Shown here one piece after another: positions 44,371 to 56,960 of a stretch of 64,000 nucleotides of DNA (positions within the stretch are counted from its first letter, which is position 1; each line of letters opens with the position of its first letter). The stretch is from Myoxocephalus aenaeus (lineage: Eukaryota; Chordata; Actinopteri; Perciformes; Cottidae), in contig JBAMJR010000194.1 of NCBI GenBank assembly GCA_038501785.1, positions 558,501-622,500 on the forward strand. The letters are read 5' to 3'. The notes under the pieces were generated by a model. That model did not search any database. It had not been told where the DNA came from and saw only the letters and a program-made list of their open reading frames with translations. The position numbers were made by a program, and so were the translations under genes.

Positions 44371-47300
44371 TGCTACCAATGTATAGATGATAGGATTTCT
44401 ATCATTGTTGTCCGGCTTGGCTCAGGTTAAACGCTTTATAATACATGAAGAAATGCATTCAGAGAAGGAATGCCTCACAACTTTCTTTTATTCTCTAGTT
44501 TAACTTCCGAATGTAAAATATTGACGAACTTTTGCCATCTCGGCTAACTCTCCGCTCGCACCATCATGTGCAGCTCTCAAGAAGGATGAGACGGCGCCCT
44601 CGGTTAGAGCGTTCTTTTTTAACACGCGGCCTCTTGCTGTCTACAGCCAGCTCTGTGTGTTTATCAGGATGGTTTATTTACCAGGTAAGTTGAACATACG
44701 AGGAACTTGACTCGGTGAAAGGTGCATTACAATAAACATAGACATGGAATAAAACAATAAAAAATTATAAATATAGTGCAATAATAGATAACTATGGTAA
44801 ATAACAAACAGATAACAGTACTTTAAAACAAGTATATATTATAAAATAAAAGTGGCAAGTGTATTTTAATAAGAGAAGAAAAGATGTTTAAAAGAGTCCT
44901 GGGGATGTGAGAGTCAGAGTGAGTCCTGGTCTTTGTTGATGGACCACAGCCTCCTGCCAGAGGGGGAGGGACTCAACAGTTTGGGTCCAGGGTGACAACT
45001 AGCCAACAGTTAGAGATGCAGGCGGAAAAGAAAGGCTCTCATTTCTATCACCTTTTTACTGAGTTTGTCATAAACATCGTTGTACACGAGGTACCACAGA
45101 CGGGGATTGATAGCTTTGAACCCCAACTATATACACACATCACTATGGCCTTGCAAATAAATGAGAATAAATCATGAACTCCACAAGCAAACAGACGGAC
45201 AAAACAAGGGCAGAGGGCACAATGTCAACGCGACCCCAGAGAGTAGTTTCTAGTCAAAATTGTCCACACATTGCACATGAAATGAGACGGTGGATCCTCT
45301 GGTCCTAGTCTCCAGTTATGATACGCTTTGGATTAAACACGAAACACTTTGACAATCACTGACTTTGGTCCGTCTCCTCTCCGTGAGAAACAGGTGGAAC
45401 GTGGTGGGACACTTCCTCGGCCGGCCAGCAGGGGGCCCTCCTGCCTCGCTCTGGCAGCGCTGCGCTCCTCTTGCAGAACAGAGCGTCCCTGTTGTCCTCG
45501 CATTCCACATGTTTGACTCCTGTAGCCCTGAGACCGGCGTCGCACCGCCTCGCGTCACTCAACCCGGCGAACAGCGGGACCGTTTCCTCTGGAAAGACTC
45601 TGTCTGGTCTCAAGTGAAAGGAGCAGTTCAGCGCCGTGAGCTAAATGAGTTAAACACACCTCAGATTTCATATTTCCATGGCCGGGCGTCTGGCTGTGTC
45701 ACTCCCATTGGAACTAATGGTCAGTTTAGTCTCGTGATTATCGACTCGGATATGAGCTTAATGCCTCTAATGCTTCTAGTTTTGAGGCGAACCAGCTGAG
45801 CAGAAATGGAGAAACGTAGCCGCTAGAGGAGCCGAGCGGAGTCGGGTTTATTTATAACGCAGCTTCAACAAACAGGCCGGAGTCGTGAGAGGACTCAACA
45901 CCGATAAGAGCATGAGACGTTTGTGCGGATGTGGCAGCGCAGGCCCATTTCAGGGCAGTTGGCGGGACAATGGAGTCCATGATTTTGGCAAAATGGGGAA
46001 GATATGGTTGGCATTAAGTCCAATAAATAAATCCGGTTGGGTCTAGACTCGAATACTGAGTTAAGCTGCATTTCATATAACAATCGCATATCCATCTGTT
46101 ATGACATCGCCCAAAAAGACAAAAAGAGAGGACATTATCCTCTGTGTAATTTTTATTTCATTTTTTTCACCACATCATTACATGCAGCCATAAACTGGCA
46201 GCAGTCTGCCGAAAAGCAGAAGAGCTCCAGAGCCAGATGTCTGGAGGAAAGCTTGTGTGCTAATTTATTTAACAGAGAACTTAAAGCAGCAATTCTTTGA
46301 CAAAAAGAACATAGATTTGCAAAGTGGGAGTGTTTTCAGGAAGTTGTCATTCAAGGATGTCCTCAATGTTCCGCAACATAGAAACACACGGATAGTCGGA
46401 CAGTTTAAGGATGTCACAGATGTCATGTCTGGCCATCAGTTTGAATACTTTCAGCTTTGTTTCTGAACCAAAACGAAGAGCTGAAAGATGCTAAAAAGGG
46501 AACTGCAGAGTTGGTGATCATTCTTTGTTGGTGCTCTGAACAAAATAAAAACAAGCAAATAAAATCCAGAAACCAGACGGAGCCACATTGTGCAACAGAT
46601 AGTCAGTGACATGTAGGAATAAGCCATGCGGGAAAAGTGAGTTTTTAGAAGAGAGCAAACAGAGTTTTTAGGTCGGGTTTGATGTCCTTTTTAAAGTTCT
46701 GTAAACATATTTACTCTTAATCAGTTACTGTTTCACTGTTATATTAATAATCATATGTTCTGTTTATTAATCATATACTGTGTAAAGGCTTGTGACTTCT
46801 CTCTTACATATGAACTGGCAAACTACTTGATGAAGTCAGGAGACCGTTTGTCTCTGAAGAACATGCAGTTCCTTGTTATCACATTACAGCCGATCTAAAG
46901 ACGTCATGGGAGCTTCTGTGATTGTGTCCTGATTGAAAGGTTTTACCACACGGTGTCGAGTTCTCCGGATGTCAAAAAATTGAAGAATGTAATTTAAATC
47001 CTGGCAGCGGGGCTACCGGATGGCAGGGTGCCAGAAGTGCATGTAAACAGTTTAACCTGGAGTAGACCCTCATCCTGCTACTGTGTGAGCGCTAACTCGG
47101 TGTCAGATTCCCGGTCATCGCGGGTCGATCTGGGTACAAGGCTCCGCTCTCAGCGCTGCATTTAAGGTCCCACGGCCCGGCGGGGTCCATTCCAACAGGA
47201 ACACTGGGACACGTCTGTTCTCGGGTTACCAGAGCAGTGTTGATGAATCTGGGACTGTTTCCTAATGACGGTTATTTAAGCGCTCGGAACGGGATCCCGC

Positions 47301-47948
47301 GGGAAACATCTGGTGGAGGCTCTGCAGGTGCTTTCCCCTAATTGATTTCTTTCAAACTAGTCGTGCTATTTTGTAGTTTGAACAAAGAGGTGCTGTGTTT
47401 GCGTGCAGCGGTTATAATTCAGTTATCGCAATTTATTCATCACCTGAAATGGCCTTGGAGCAGGTTCTGCATTATCCGGGGCCCTTTCTTGTTTCAGGGC
47501 CAAAATATAAACATATGGAAGTTGTAGATTGGATTAAAACAAAATCTAGTTTTATGTCCTTTTTTAGTCATGTCAGTTAAAATAGTTTAAAAGTGAAATA
47601 TTCCCAAATAGATGCGTTCCATTGAACAGTTCATTCCGGGTCGTCTTTGGCGCATTGGACACGTTTGTGTTCCTCTAACTGAGTTTCTGGGGGGAAAGAA
47701 AGTATAATTCTGGACCGCACCGTTTCCCCAGTGCATGCTGGGAAGGGCTCCAAACCGCCACCCGGAGAGGAAACATGAACGCCGTCTCTCCCTCTTCTCC
47801 AGATACCTACCCGTATGTGTCGTCGCTGGTCTGCGCCTTCTTCATGTGTCTGACTCCTCTGTGGATCGTCATCTCCTCCAAGCACCCGGCCAGCCGCACA
47901 CTGCTCTACTCCGGATGGGAGCCGGTCATCACGGCCATGGTCATCAGC

Positions 47949-48047
<99 letters not shown>

Positions 48048-48385
48048 CCGGTCTAGTCTTCAAAGGCGGAAAGAACTGCTATTCTGCGTCTGCAACTCCC
48101 GGTGTCTGGATGACTCATCGCCCAAAACAAATTTGCAGCACCCGAGCACATGCACCCTCGGGTCCCCTTGAGCCTGGCAGCCTCACTAATGCAGCCAGTA
48201 GGAAGGGAATATTTCTCAGACGATAAACGAAAGCATTTGCACACCATGAGCTAAAAAAAAAACGAAACTATTGAAGCTCTTAGTCGTCACCACTCTGCAG
48301 CTGGAAGCATTTATAGATAAGCACACAAATTCACCGTGGACATCATTTAGATGCTCCGTCTTCTTCTTTTCATGCCCTCTTTTGT

Positions 48386-48441
<56 letters not shown>

Positions 48442-51400
48442 AGTTAATCATCTAATTATGTTGTGCTTTTCAGCATCGGAGGGCTCATCCTGGACAAAAC
48501 GGTGTCTGACCCGAATCTGGCCGGCATCGTGGTGTACACGCCGGTGATCAACGGTGAGTCACGGTGTTCGGCTCCTTCCTTTGGCTGTGAACGGCTTCCA
48601 GGTGTCGCTGATTGGATCGCAATGCTCGACCGCCCCGGGGGGCGCCAACGGCCGAGGGGAATACGGACCAAAGGTTTTGATACAGCTTCCTAAGTGCTGG
48701 GGGATTTAGAGAAGAGTAATACATGCGCTCTAATCCCACACGGTTCAGACTGGAATGGATCCTCTCCTGAGAGTTTGTGTTCATGTGCGTTGGTGAGGAC
48801 CGCTGTATCTCTACGCCTGTAGAAGATATTTGCAGTCTGTGTGCGTTGTAATTTAAATGCTTTTCTTTTGATTAAGGCCCTCGCGATGTAATGAAGTCAT
48901 GAATCGAGACGCGACGTCCTATTTACACAAGACGGCACAGTGCAGATTAGTGTTTTTTCTTAAACACACAACATGCAAGTTTAGGAATTGGGAAGGAAGA
49001 AATGTTATCGAAACATCTCTCCTTATGGGTCATTTAAGACGTGATATCCCAGGAAGAACAAGACAATATTAAGCATAACTCTTACTACACAGATGAAGAG
49101 TGCTGGTGGGAAGTGAAACGAGTGCAGTGGTTAGTTGAAAGCTTTCTTCAGGACATTCTGTCCTATTAGGCGGCAGAGAAACACCTCAGTGTTATTCTAC
49201 ACAGCCGGTGGCAACAAGCTGTTTAACGTGGGGTTTCGGCTACGGAGAAACTGCTGCCGCTGCTCCCGTTTGTCTCTCCGTTTTGCAATGAATGCAGAGT
49301 CTGACCCTTTGGAGCTGAGATCCAGACAAAGTGTTTACACACAAGATGGATGACGCGCCGTCGAGTCTATTTGTCTTGTGCTGCGCGGCTCCTCGGTGAG
49401 AAGTGCCGATGCTCCGTCAACAGTCTGATTAATGAAAGATACTAAATAAAGACTCCAAGTGCTCATCAGCATAAATGAGTGACCTAATGAGACAGTCTGT
49501 CTGTCTCCGCTCCATAAACTGGTGCCTCCCACCGCTAACGGCTCAGCCACGTTTACCAGGGACCACAACAAGAGATGAGCCTTTAATGAAAGACATTTAA
49601 CGAGTTAGGAGTACGATTCTGACTCTTAATTGGTTTCTGCGTCGAACAGCTGGAGGAGTCTGCGCCCCGCTTGTGAGGGGGCGGAGACGTTTTTTACGCC
49701 AGGGAAAAAAAGAGCGGACATTTTTTTTCCCATCTTTGGATTTGCAGCATTTTCTTCAGCGGGTGAGGGAGCGGCGAGGCGGGGGCGCTCGTGTCGTTGG
49801 GCTTGATTAAAATGCACCGAGGGTCCTGTTCTAATAAAAGAATGAAATGAAAGAAAAGGGAGACGCGTGGAAGGAAGTGTGTGGATGTTTGATTAGAGAG
49901 GAGATGAGTAGCGCGCGATAAGAAAAGACGGGTTAAACGAAAGGTAGAGGGAGAGAGAGACTTTTCTGTACCAACACTGGCCTCCATTAATTCTTTTTAA
50001 TACATTATTTCATGCAATTTCCCCAGAGATAGAAAGTATCTGGTATGTTTAATCCAGGTGTTGAGGAACGTCTGCCAGTTAATTTCCTGTTGCACTTGTT
50101 CATATGGGACAGCCTCTGTAGTGCAGAGTATCACACCAGAAACGGGTGTTCTGCCTTTATTTAGATTGTAAATTCAGTGTCATCATAAAAAGCTTTGATC
50201 CGTCTTTCTGAACCTGCAGATATCGTGTTATGTTATGCGTCATCGTCAGTTCTCACCAGACGGCACCCGGGTCTTTAATCTTCACTTGTCATCTTCTCAT
50301 ATCTGTTTGTTTTAGGATAAGGTGTCTGCCTGTTTTGCATCCCACTTCCACCTAAAAGTCATTTGTTTTCTCCCCCCTCTTTTTCTGTTCATGTTTCCCT
50401 TCATCATATTTGATCTGCGTTTGTTTTATCACGTCCTGATAATGGAGCCGTTCAAATAAACAAACTGAAATCAAACCCGGAGGAGAGGAGCGACCCGGCT
50501 GAAGCCCAGGACCTCCTCATCCTCATTCCTCCTGTCAGACCCACTGACCTGAATGAAGCAGATTACCCAGAATCCTCCTTCGCTCCACCCCCGGCCCCCC
50601 GCTGAGGTGCTGAGCGCCCGGCCCCGGTTCAGCCCCCAAGTAACGCCCTCAAGGACAAAAAGCCAGAAAGTGAAAATCCTGTGAAACATATTTCAGCTAC
50701 AAAACAGGTCCATCAAATCTATTTAAAATGCCAAATTTCCGATGTTTTTAGGTCCAGACTTTTTTTCATTTTTTTCTGAGGTGTTTGTTATTGAGGAAGT
50801 GTGGTCATAGTGATGCATTCAAAACAACAAATATACCCTTTGACATGTCGCAGCAGGAAAAGCACAGGTGTAAATAAAAATAAATTTAGAAACTAAATGT
50901 AATCATGGCTGAATTCCATGTATCTGCTCCAGTCTCAGGGTGCTGGCAGGCCCGGGCCCGCCCCGGGACTCGGTTGGGCCCGCCCCGGGACTCGGTTGGG
51001 CCCGCCCCGGGACTCGGTTGGGCACTCTTCGGCAGACAGTAACATTTAATTTTCACGGCTCTAACTCAAGGGGAAGCGGGCAGAGCTACGTATGTGTCAG
51101 GGGTAAGAACTTCAGTCAGGGTTTCACATTTCTAAAATTACACCACCGAACTGCATGCTGGGTCGTCCTGTCGAACTCCGTCGCACAGGAGACTTCATGA
51201 GTGAGCGAGTGCTTGTTGTTACGGCAATGCACCACGTGTATGACATGGCTGAAAAAAAATTACGTGCTCCCCCCCCAAAGCAACGTAAGGCCCCCCTGCA
51301 AATCAGTGCCTGGCGCTGGGCCTGGGTGCTGGTATTGTTCATGTCTTACTGGGACGGTCTAACAGAACAGAGTCGGCAGATATACGGCTGTGGTAACCGT

Positions 51401-54400
51401 TCCCTTTTCACACATGCTACAGCAATATAGGAATACACGTTTACTCAATTAGCCGTTTGACTAACACAATGACACCACACCAAATACCTTTCTCCATTTT
51501 GTCACTTTCAAGTTTCTCTGTATCATATTCATCAGTGACGGCATGCATTAGATCCACCGCACAGCGCTTACAGCTGGTTCCTCGGTTTTATTTCCTTCTT
51601 CCAAAACGGGTGAAGAACACCAGGAGCTGGAGCTAGGAGTTTTCACTCAAACAAAACCATGACTGGTGTGTTCACTGCGTGCCAAAGGACAACCTGGCTC
51701 CTAAGTTACCACATGACCTGTCGCTAAAAAAACATTTTCTTTAAACAGAGACTGGTGCAGCGCTCAGGGCACATTAACCATTACATCACTTCAGCTAAAA
51801 AACTACAAAACACTGACTCCATTGACAGCCCAGCCCGTTTGTAACCAGTCGGCCAACGACCACGTCCTCATGTCACTGGCTGAGCAGTTTAGATAACAGA
51901 CACTCCACTGTCCCGCTCTTATTACAGACCTGTGAACTCACCACTGGCACATGCCTGGTGCGCCGCTTCGGTTCACGGCAGAATGAAACGCCGGACTACA
52001 TATTTGCTGTTGTTTTTGGCCGGTACAATTATAGATGAAACGCTGAGTTACAAAGATAATTTATATGCAAAAATAAAGAAGCAAAGATGCGAAATGGGAT
52101 TGTTAATGTTAGGACACATTTAGGAAATCGTTGCTGTGTAAACCACCCAAAAAAGGGTTTGTAGAATTCTACAGTGAGTCCCAGAAGAACCCCCGTTTTT
52201 GAACAAAATATATGTTCAAGAATAATGGCAATTGCTAAAAATGTATGATTTAAGGCCTGCACAATATTGGGAAAAAACTCTTTCTGTCCAAGAATCCTTA
52301 TTAGGGAGTAACTTATGTTGTAAATGATGCATGAAACTATATATAGTGTAGTCCTACTATGAGCATTGTAACATGGGTACATACGGTGTTTCCTGTGTCT
52401 GTGGGGAAGGCAGAGCGTGAATGCTCATCGTGAAGTTGTGTCTGCTCACTTGGCCCCGGGCAGCGCTGGTAATGCTCCAGAAAGATGTCAGCAGGCCGAC
52501 AGAGAGACAATAGATTGATTTAAGTCGACGTCACCCCGAGGTGGTGGCGGTGTCTGATTCGATATACTCTCACCACAATAGATGCTGGAACACACATCCT
52601 GCTTCTTGTTCTTCTCGTGTTTATGTACACAACCGCTTCAGTGACTGAAGGCAGCCCCGTATTGAGGATCTGTTTCCACTGCATTGGAATGATGCTTTCC
52701 TCATGATTCTGAATAAATAGCCGTCTCTTTCCTTCCTCCAGTTTTTACAGACATAAAGGCTAAATAAGCGTTTTCTTCTTCTCTTCTGAGCTTAAGTGAC
52801 GCCCACCTTGTCAGCTACTTTGTGGCTGGTATCTGTATGTATGTGAGCGCTCCTGCAGAGCTTAGTCACCAGACTGTGTACGGGGATGAAAGCCGCAGGA
52901 AGTGTGTGTGTGACTAGCTGAAGGGAAGGTGTGATAGCTGCAGTATGTGAATGTAAAGCGGCCCTGCCGGTGTTCGTGGGTACAGATGGCGTCCCACGTC
53001 CTCTCGACTGTTCATCTGCTCCGCGAGGAACACGACTGTGATCCTTTCCCTCTCTTGTGAAGGAAGCTTCAGTACGGCTCCCGAGCGTCTTGTCTGTTTA
53101 AGTCAAATCAATCATTTTTAGAGGCCTGAGTGCAAAGACAAGAGGAGTCTACTCAGAAAATATTATTTGGTGGAGCAGATTTGATCACCGAGCTATTTCT
53201 CTTTCTTTAGATTCATGGCTGCTCCATCAAGCCTGTCGGTGTTATCATGAAGCCCACACTGCCACTAACTGCACTCGGTGAAGAAATATGGATCATTTTT
53301 GGAAAAACAAAAAGATTTCAAAGCGAGACACACAGAAGGTTCTGCAACAGGCGTTGGAAGGATATATCCAAGTGAAGCTCTAATTTGAACCAAATTTTCT
53401 ATCCACTAGTGTTCTGTGAATATTAGAAGTTGATTCATTTTGATGAACGGCACTCAGATTTATTCCATTGCTCTTTTAGTGAAGCGCCAACTTTTACACC
53501 TCAGCCAAACTGTTTTGCAAATATATATTTCCCCAAGGTTCCTACTGAAAACCGGTAAATCGGAACACACTGTTCACCTTGTGATGGCAGGATGTGTGCA
53601 GGTGTAGCTATACAGAAGGCATATTAATATCCAAAGTAAATTTCACTTCAGTCTCTCCTATTGGATTTTCTTTTTTTTAACCATTCATTCATTAGTTTTT
53701 GTTGTAAAAAGCCTTCTAGTATTTATTCTTACTAGGCACAGGTGTGGGCTACTCTTCGTGTCATTCAGTTATTTGTGTTCAGGCAGCAGTGGTTAATATA
53801 AGGTTCTTACGGTCATGGAAAACCTGGAAAAGTCATTGAATTTTAAAATGTTTATTTCCAGGCCTGGAAAAGTCCTTGAAAAAAATATAATCCCAAAAGT
53901 TTAGTAAAAGTCATGTAAATGTGTTATATTCATGTGTTCATGACGTTCATTTACGCTGAGTTTGAAATAATGAATATGCTTTTAAAAAGACTCAGAATAT
54001 AAGCAGGCATACATACAGGCATCTATATAAATGTTTATTCTTTTAATCAAACTATTGTCTCATTCATTTGTGTCATTTAAGGTTTACTGTATGCTTTGTA
54101 TTCTCATTGTTAGTTTAAATACTACATTTACTCACTTTTTCATGTTTACACCCAGATTTCACTAAATGTTTGCTCATGGACATTTGGTTTAAAGTCATGG
54201 AAAGGTCATGCAATCCATTGGTCAGAATGTGTATGAACCCTGTTAATATAATTCCTGGGGAAAAAGGGATTAATTAGTGCGCAGCCCGATCCCCGTATGA
54301 ACACCTGATGAAGTCCGATCTCTAGAAAAGAGAGGGAACCGTGGAAATGCAGTATTGGTTGGTAGCCGTTCTCTTTTACCCAATGAGATGCTAACGCATA

Positions 54401-55117
54401 GCCGTGTTTACCTGCCTTTACGTTGTCTCTCTCTGACCTCACCTGACCCTGAGCGCTCTCCTGTCTCCTCCAGGCATCGGGGGCAACCTGGTGGCGATTC
54501 AGGCCAGCAGGTTCTCCACTCACCTGCATTTCCACTGCGCTCCTGGGGAGGTTCCCGACGAGGCCAAGGGCTGCTACTACCCCTGCCGCACATTCTGGGG
54601 TAAAGGTGAGTACCCCACTGCTGACGCCGTCTCACTCTTAATGTTTACAATCATACACACGGATGCTTAACAGTGAACAGAGTTCCCTTTTGAACTCTGG
54701 GTGATTTCAATAATTGAAGTCACAATAGCGGAGCTATGTTATTAATATGATTACACACATTGTAATTGGCTGTTGACAAGTCACGCCTTTTTCTTTTTTT
54801 ACACTCTTAGTGAAGCGTACTCTGCATAGGCCGCCGATACCGGTTGGATATACAATCAATTCAAACTGCTGATTTCCTCCCATAGAGCCAACATGAATAG
54901 TTTTTAGTTATCGAGCCACTCCAGTTTCTCCAGTATTCACCTGTAAGCTCCGTTTTGTATTCCCTCAGGAGCCAATCATCGCTCTGCTCAGGTGCTCCTC
55001 CTCCTGGTGATCCCCGGTCACCTGATCTTCCTCTACACCATCCACCTGATGAAGAGCGGACACACCACCCTGACCCCCATCTTCATGTCCGTCTACCTGG
55101 CTGCCGCCATGCTGCAG
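38084..55117 (+). CDS. slc41a2: SLC41A2, MgtE-like magnesium transporter (nine exons; 3' end beyond the window)
   Basis: SLC41 proteins are vertebrate relatives of bacterial MgtE and transport Mg2+ and other divalent cations. Coding exons: 38084-38626, 40574-40681, 43237-43308, 43780-43924, 44134-44280, 47803-47950, 48474-48553, 54474-54605 and 54969-55117. These give 508 codons in one frame; about 60 residues (last membrane segment and tail) should follow past 64000. The start ATG has A at -3. The N-terminus is cytoplasmic-type with an acidic tract near residues 127-143, and the first hydrophobic segment spans about residues 155-180. Two half-repeats each carry the family signature, [12 protein letters not shown]...ASRLST (Pro197) and [12 protein letters not shown]...ASRFST (Pro411). 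SLC41A1 is the alternative; neighbours ALDH1L2 and NOPCHAP1 favour SLC41A2. Confidence 0.95.
39481..39710 (+). mobile_element. tRNA-derived SINE
   Basis: The head GGCGGCTGTAGCTCAGGGGG contains an A-box-like TAGCTCAGNGG, and GGCTCGATCCCCAG at 39533-39546 is B-box-like, the two parts of a pol III promoter from a tRNA gene. A teleost SINE body follows (TGTCCCTGAGCAAGACACTG) and a tail GAATTTCCCCAAGGGGATTA running into ATAAAAG and poly-T. It lies in SLC41A2 intron 1. Confidence 0.85.
40689..40780. repeat. (CACACT)n/(CA)n compound repeat
   Basis: Alternating CTCACA and CA blocks begin 8 bases after SLC41A2 exon 2. Confidence 0.95.
40977..41042. repeat. (TA)n microsatellite
   Basis: About 32 AT units in SLC41A2 intron 2. 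Confidence 0.97.
43928..43954. repeat. (CA)n microsatellite
   Basis: About 13 CA units immediately after the SLC41A2 exon 4 donor (G/gtaaacacac). Confidence 0.95.
44305..44370. repeat. (TA)n microsatellite
   Basis: About 33 AT units, 25 bases after SLC41A2 exon 5. Confidence 0.97.
44650..45000. repeat. Probable LINE/SINE-related fish repeat
   Basis: A TTTATTTACCAGGTAAGTTG start, A/T-rich middle (ACAATAAAC, TATAGTGCAATAATAG) and GACCACAGCCTCCTGCCAG followed by GGGACTCAACAG resemble a dispersed fish repeat that shares its A/T-rich middle with 4113-4345. Limits and class are uncertain. Confidence 0.4.
47951..48047. repeat. (GT)n microsatellite that also forms a splice donor
   Basis: About 48 GT units with one CT interruption start directly at the last base of SLC41A2 exon 6 (CAG/GTGTGTGT), so the repeat supplies the 5' splice site. 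Confidence 0.97.
48388..48441. repeat. (CA)n microsatellite before SLC41A2 exon 7
   Basis: About 26 CA units, 32 bases before the exon 7 start. It is complementary to the GT tract at the other end of the same 523-base intron. Confidence 0.97.
50954..51019. repeat. 22-bp GC-rich tandem repeat, three units
   Basis: The unit GGGCCCGCCCCGGGACTCGG plus TT is repeated exactly three times at 50954-50975, 50976-50997 and 50998-51019. GC content is far above the surroundings. Confidence 0.95.
53811..54242. repeat. Unclassified dispersed repeat, copy B
   Basis: Direct-orientation match to 8001-8370. The shared core runs from GTGTTATATTCATGTGTTCA to CATGGACATTTGGTTTA with only a few substitutions and one 4-base indel. 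Copy B has extra GTCATTGAA/AGTCCTTGAAA units at its start. Confidence 0.82.
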
Positions 55118-56759
55118 GTGAGCCGTGTGCATTTACTGCTCCTTATTCCACACGAACGTCTTGAAGCTCGTGGGACTTTTTTCCCGTTATTATAACCGTT
55201 ATTAATGCTGCTTTAAGAGTTTTGCTTTCAAGATGACTTTGACTACAAAACAACAGCTCCGTCTCACGGGATTAACCGCAACCCGAAGCCTCCTTTTTTT
55301 AGGCTTCAAATATAATTTTGACATCACGCATATAAATGTGATGTTGATGGCCAATTAAAAAAAGTGTCTGAGCAGCGGCGATGCACTGAGCTGTGTGATG
55401 ATTTACCGGTTAGGAGTCGTGAGGGAGGACTCACCAGAGTGGCGTTAGCAAATAGTCACTGACACCACGATGTTCCACAAGTTCTTTTAGAACAAATTAA
55501 ACCTGCAGAAGGTCAAGAAAGGAAATGTTCTACCACCTTTTCTACTTATTAAATAGAAAAATTCAACCTTCTGAATTCACGTTTTCTCTCTTTGAGAGCA
55601 GAAGGGCTTAGTCGCCGTGTTAAATGAATTCATGCTTCATTCAAAGTCGACAGAAACAAAACACAACCCACTGAAACCGTCTTGGTTATTGTTTCCACTG
55701 ACACCCTTAATTCAGCGCGTTAGATGTGCATGTGTTTTTGTTTTGGTGGTAGTTAAGATGGTTATGAAGGAACGACTTGACGGTTATGAAAGATCTGTGT
55801 CAAGGTGTGGAGTTGAGAGCATTTAGCTGGCATGTGTTTGTGGATCGGATGCGTGCGTTGCTGGAAAGGCTTTGCGAGGCTCCCTAATAAACCTTGAATG
55901 CAGACGTTGAACATTCGGATGTGATCCTGACCCCGCAGGCCCTGGAAACTTTCCAAAATCAATTAAGCTCTGAGCAACAAGAGCTGTTTTTAAGGGGCCT
56001 CCGTCCCAGATGGATTATCAAATGGCAGACGGGCCCATGCAGTTCTTCCACGTCTTTATATTTACAACCACTAAAGAGAGCACACGGTATCGATTGCATT
56101 TAAGAACCTTAAACACCACTTTGCTTTTTCTTTTTTCAAATGTTCGACTTGGTTTACAAGCCGGGTCACGCTACGAGGCAGAGAAGACGCTGCGTGGCAG
56201 AATAATTCATGAACTTCTTTCTGGTCTTTGTTGACCCGCGTCTGGGTGTCTGAGTTCTGCTGGGAGGGTTTCTGCACAAGGTGACACCAGCAAGGTGACT
56301 GCAGGAAGGGTTGTTTATTGAAGCATGCCGCAGGAATTACTCATAGAGTTGTATCTGCTTTGTCATCAGTGTTTTGGAACAGACTCGGCCTAATAATTAA
56401 CGTCCGCTATTCTAAGTGCTGCACACAATATGGAAGTGTATTCAGTAGTAGTACTAACGTAGGGCATAGTCGTCGTGAGTTTGGCGTTTTGGTCGTCACC
56501 TTGTTTTTTTGCAGGAGTGACCATATTTGAACACGGATGAGTCGGCGTATACGGCTCTGATAGCGACCTGTCAATCATATTAAGCCCCGCCCTAAAGCAT
56601 CCCCTGCTTTATGGTCTGTCTGACTCTAAATGACCATAATTTACTAAATGAACATCATGCTGTATTGAAGAAGACTTGAAACTAGAGATTGAGACATAAA
56701 CTCATGTTTACAATGTTTACTGAGGGAATACATCAAGAGAAGTAGAGTCATTTATATAG

Positions 56760-56960
56760 ACTTCTATACAACCAGAGGAGTCACCCCCTGGTGGTCAGGA
56801 GAGAGAATGCAGCTTTAACACATGAAGCATATACTTCTATACAACCAGAGGAGTCGCCCCCTGGTGGTCAGGAGAGAGAATGCAGCTTTAACACATGAAG
56901 TATACTTCTATACAACCAGAGGAGTCGCCCCTGGTGGTCAGGAGAGAGAATGCAGCTTTA
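56760..56960. repeat. 72-bp tandem repeat, three units, with CTCF-like motifs
   Basis: Units start at 56760, 56833 and 56904 with ACTTCTATACAACCAGAGGA and include CCCCCTGGTGGTCAGG and GAGAATGCAGCTTTA. The reverse strand of the middle unit reads TGACCACCAGGGGGCGAC (56853-56870), close to the vertebrate CTCF core. Confidence 0.92.

Larger units (their letters stand above)
48554..54473 (+). other. SLC41A2 intron 7 (5.9 kb)
   Basis: No gene is supported inside. It holds a 22-bp GC-rich tandem (50954-51019) and copy B of the dispersed repeat (53811-54242). The remaining sequence shows no repeat or coding pattern that I recognise. Confidence 0.7.

Noticed and set aside
51155..51430. 91-codon plus-strand frame in SLC41A2 intron 7
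   Set aside because: No family resemblance, no splice context, and a poly-A and poly-C run inside. Treated as chance.
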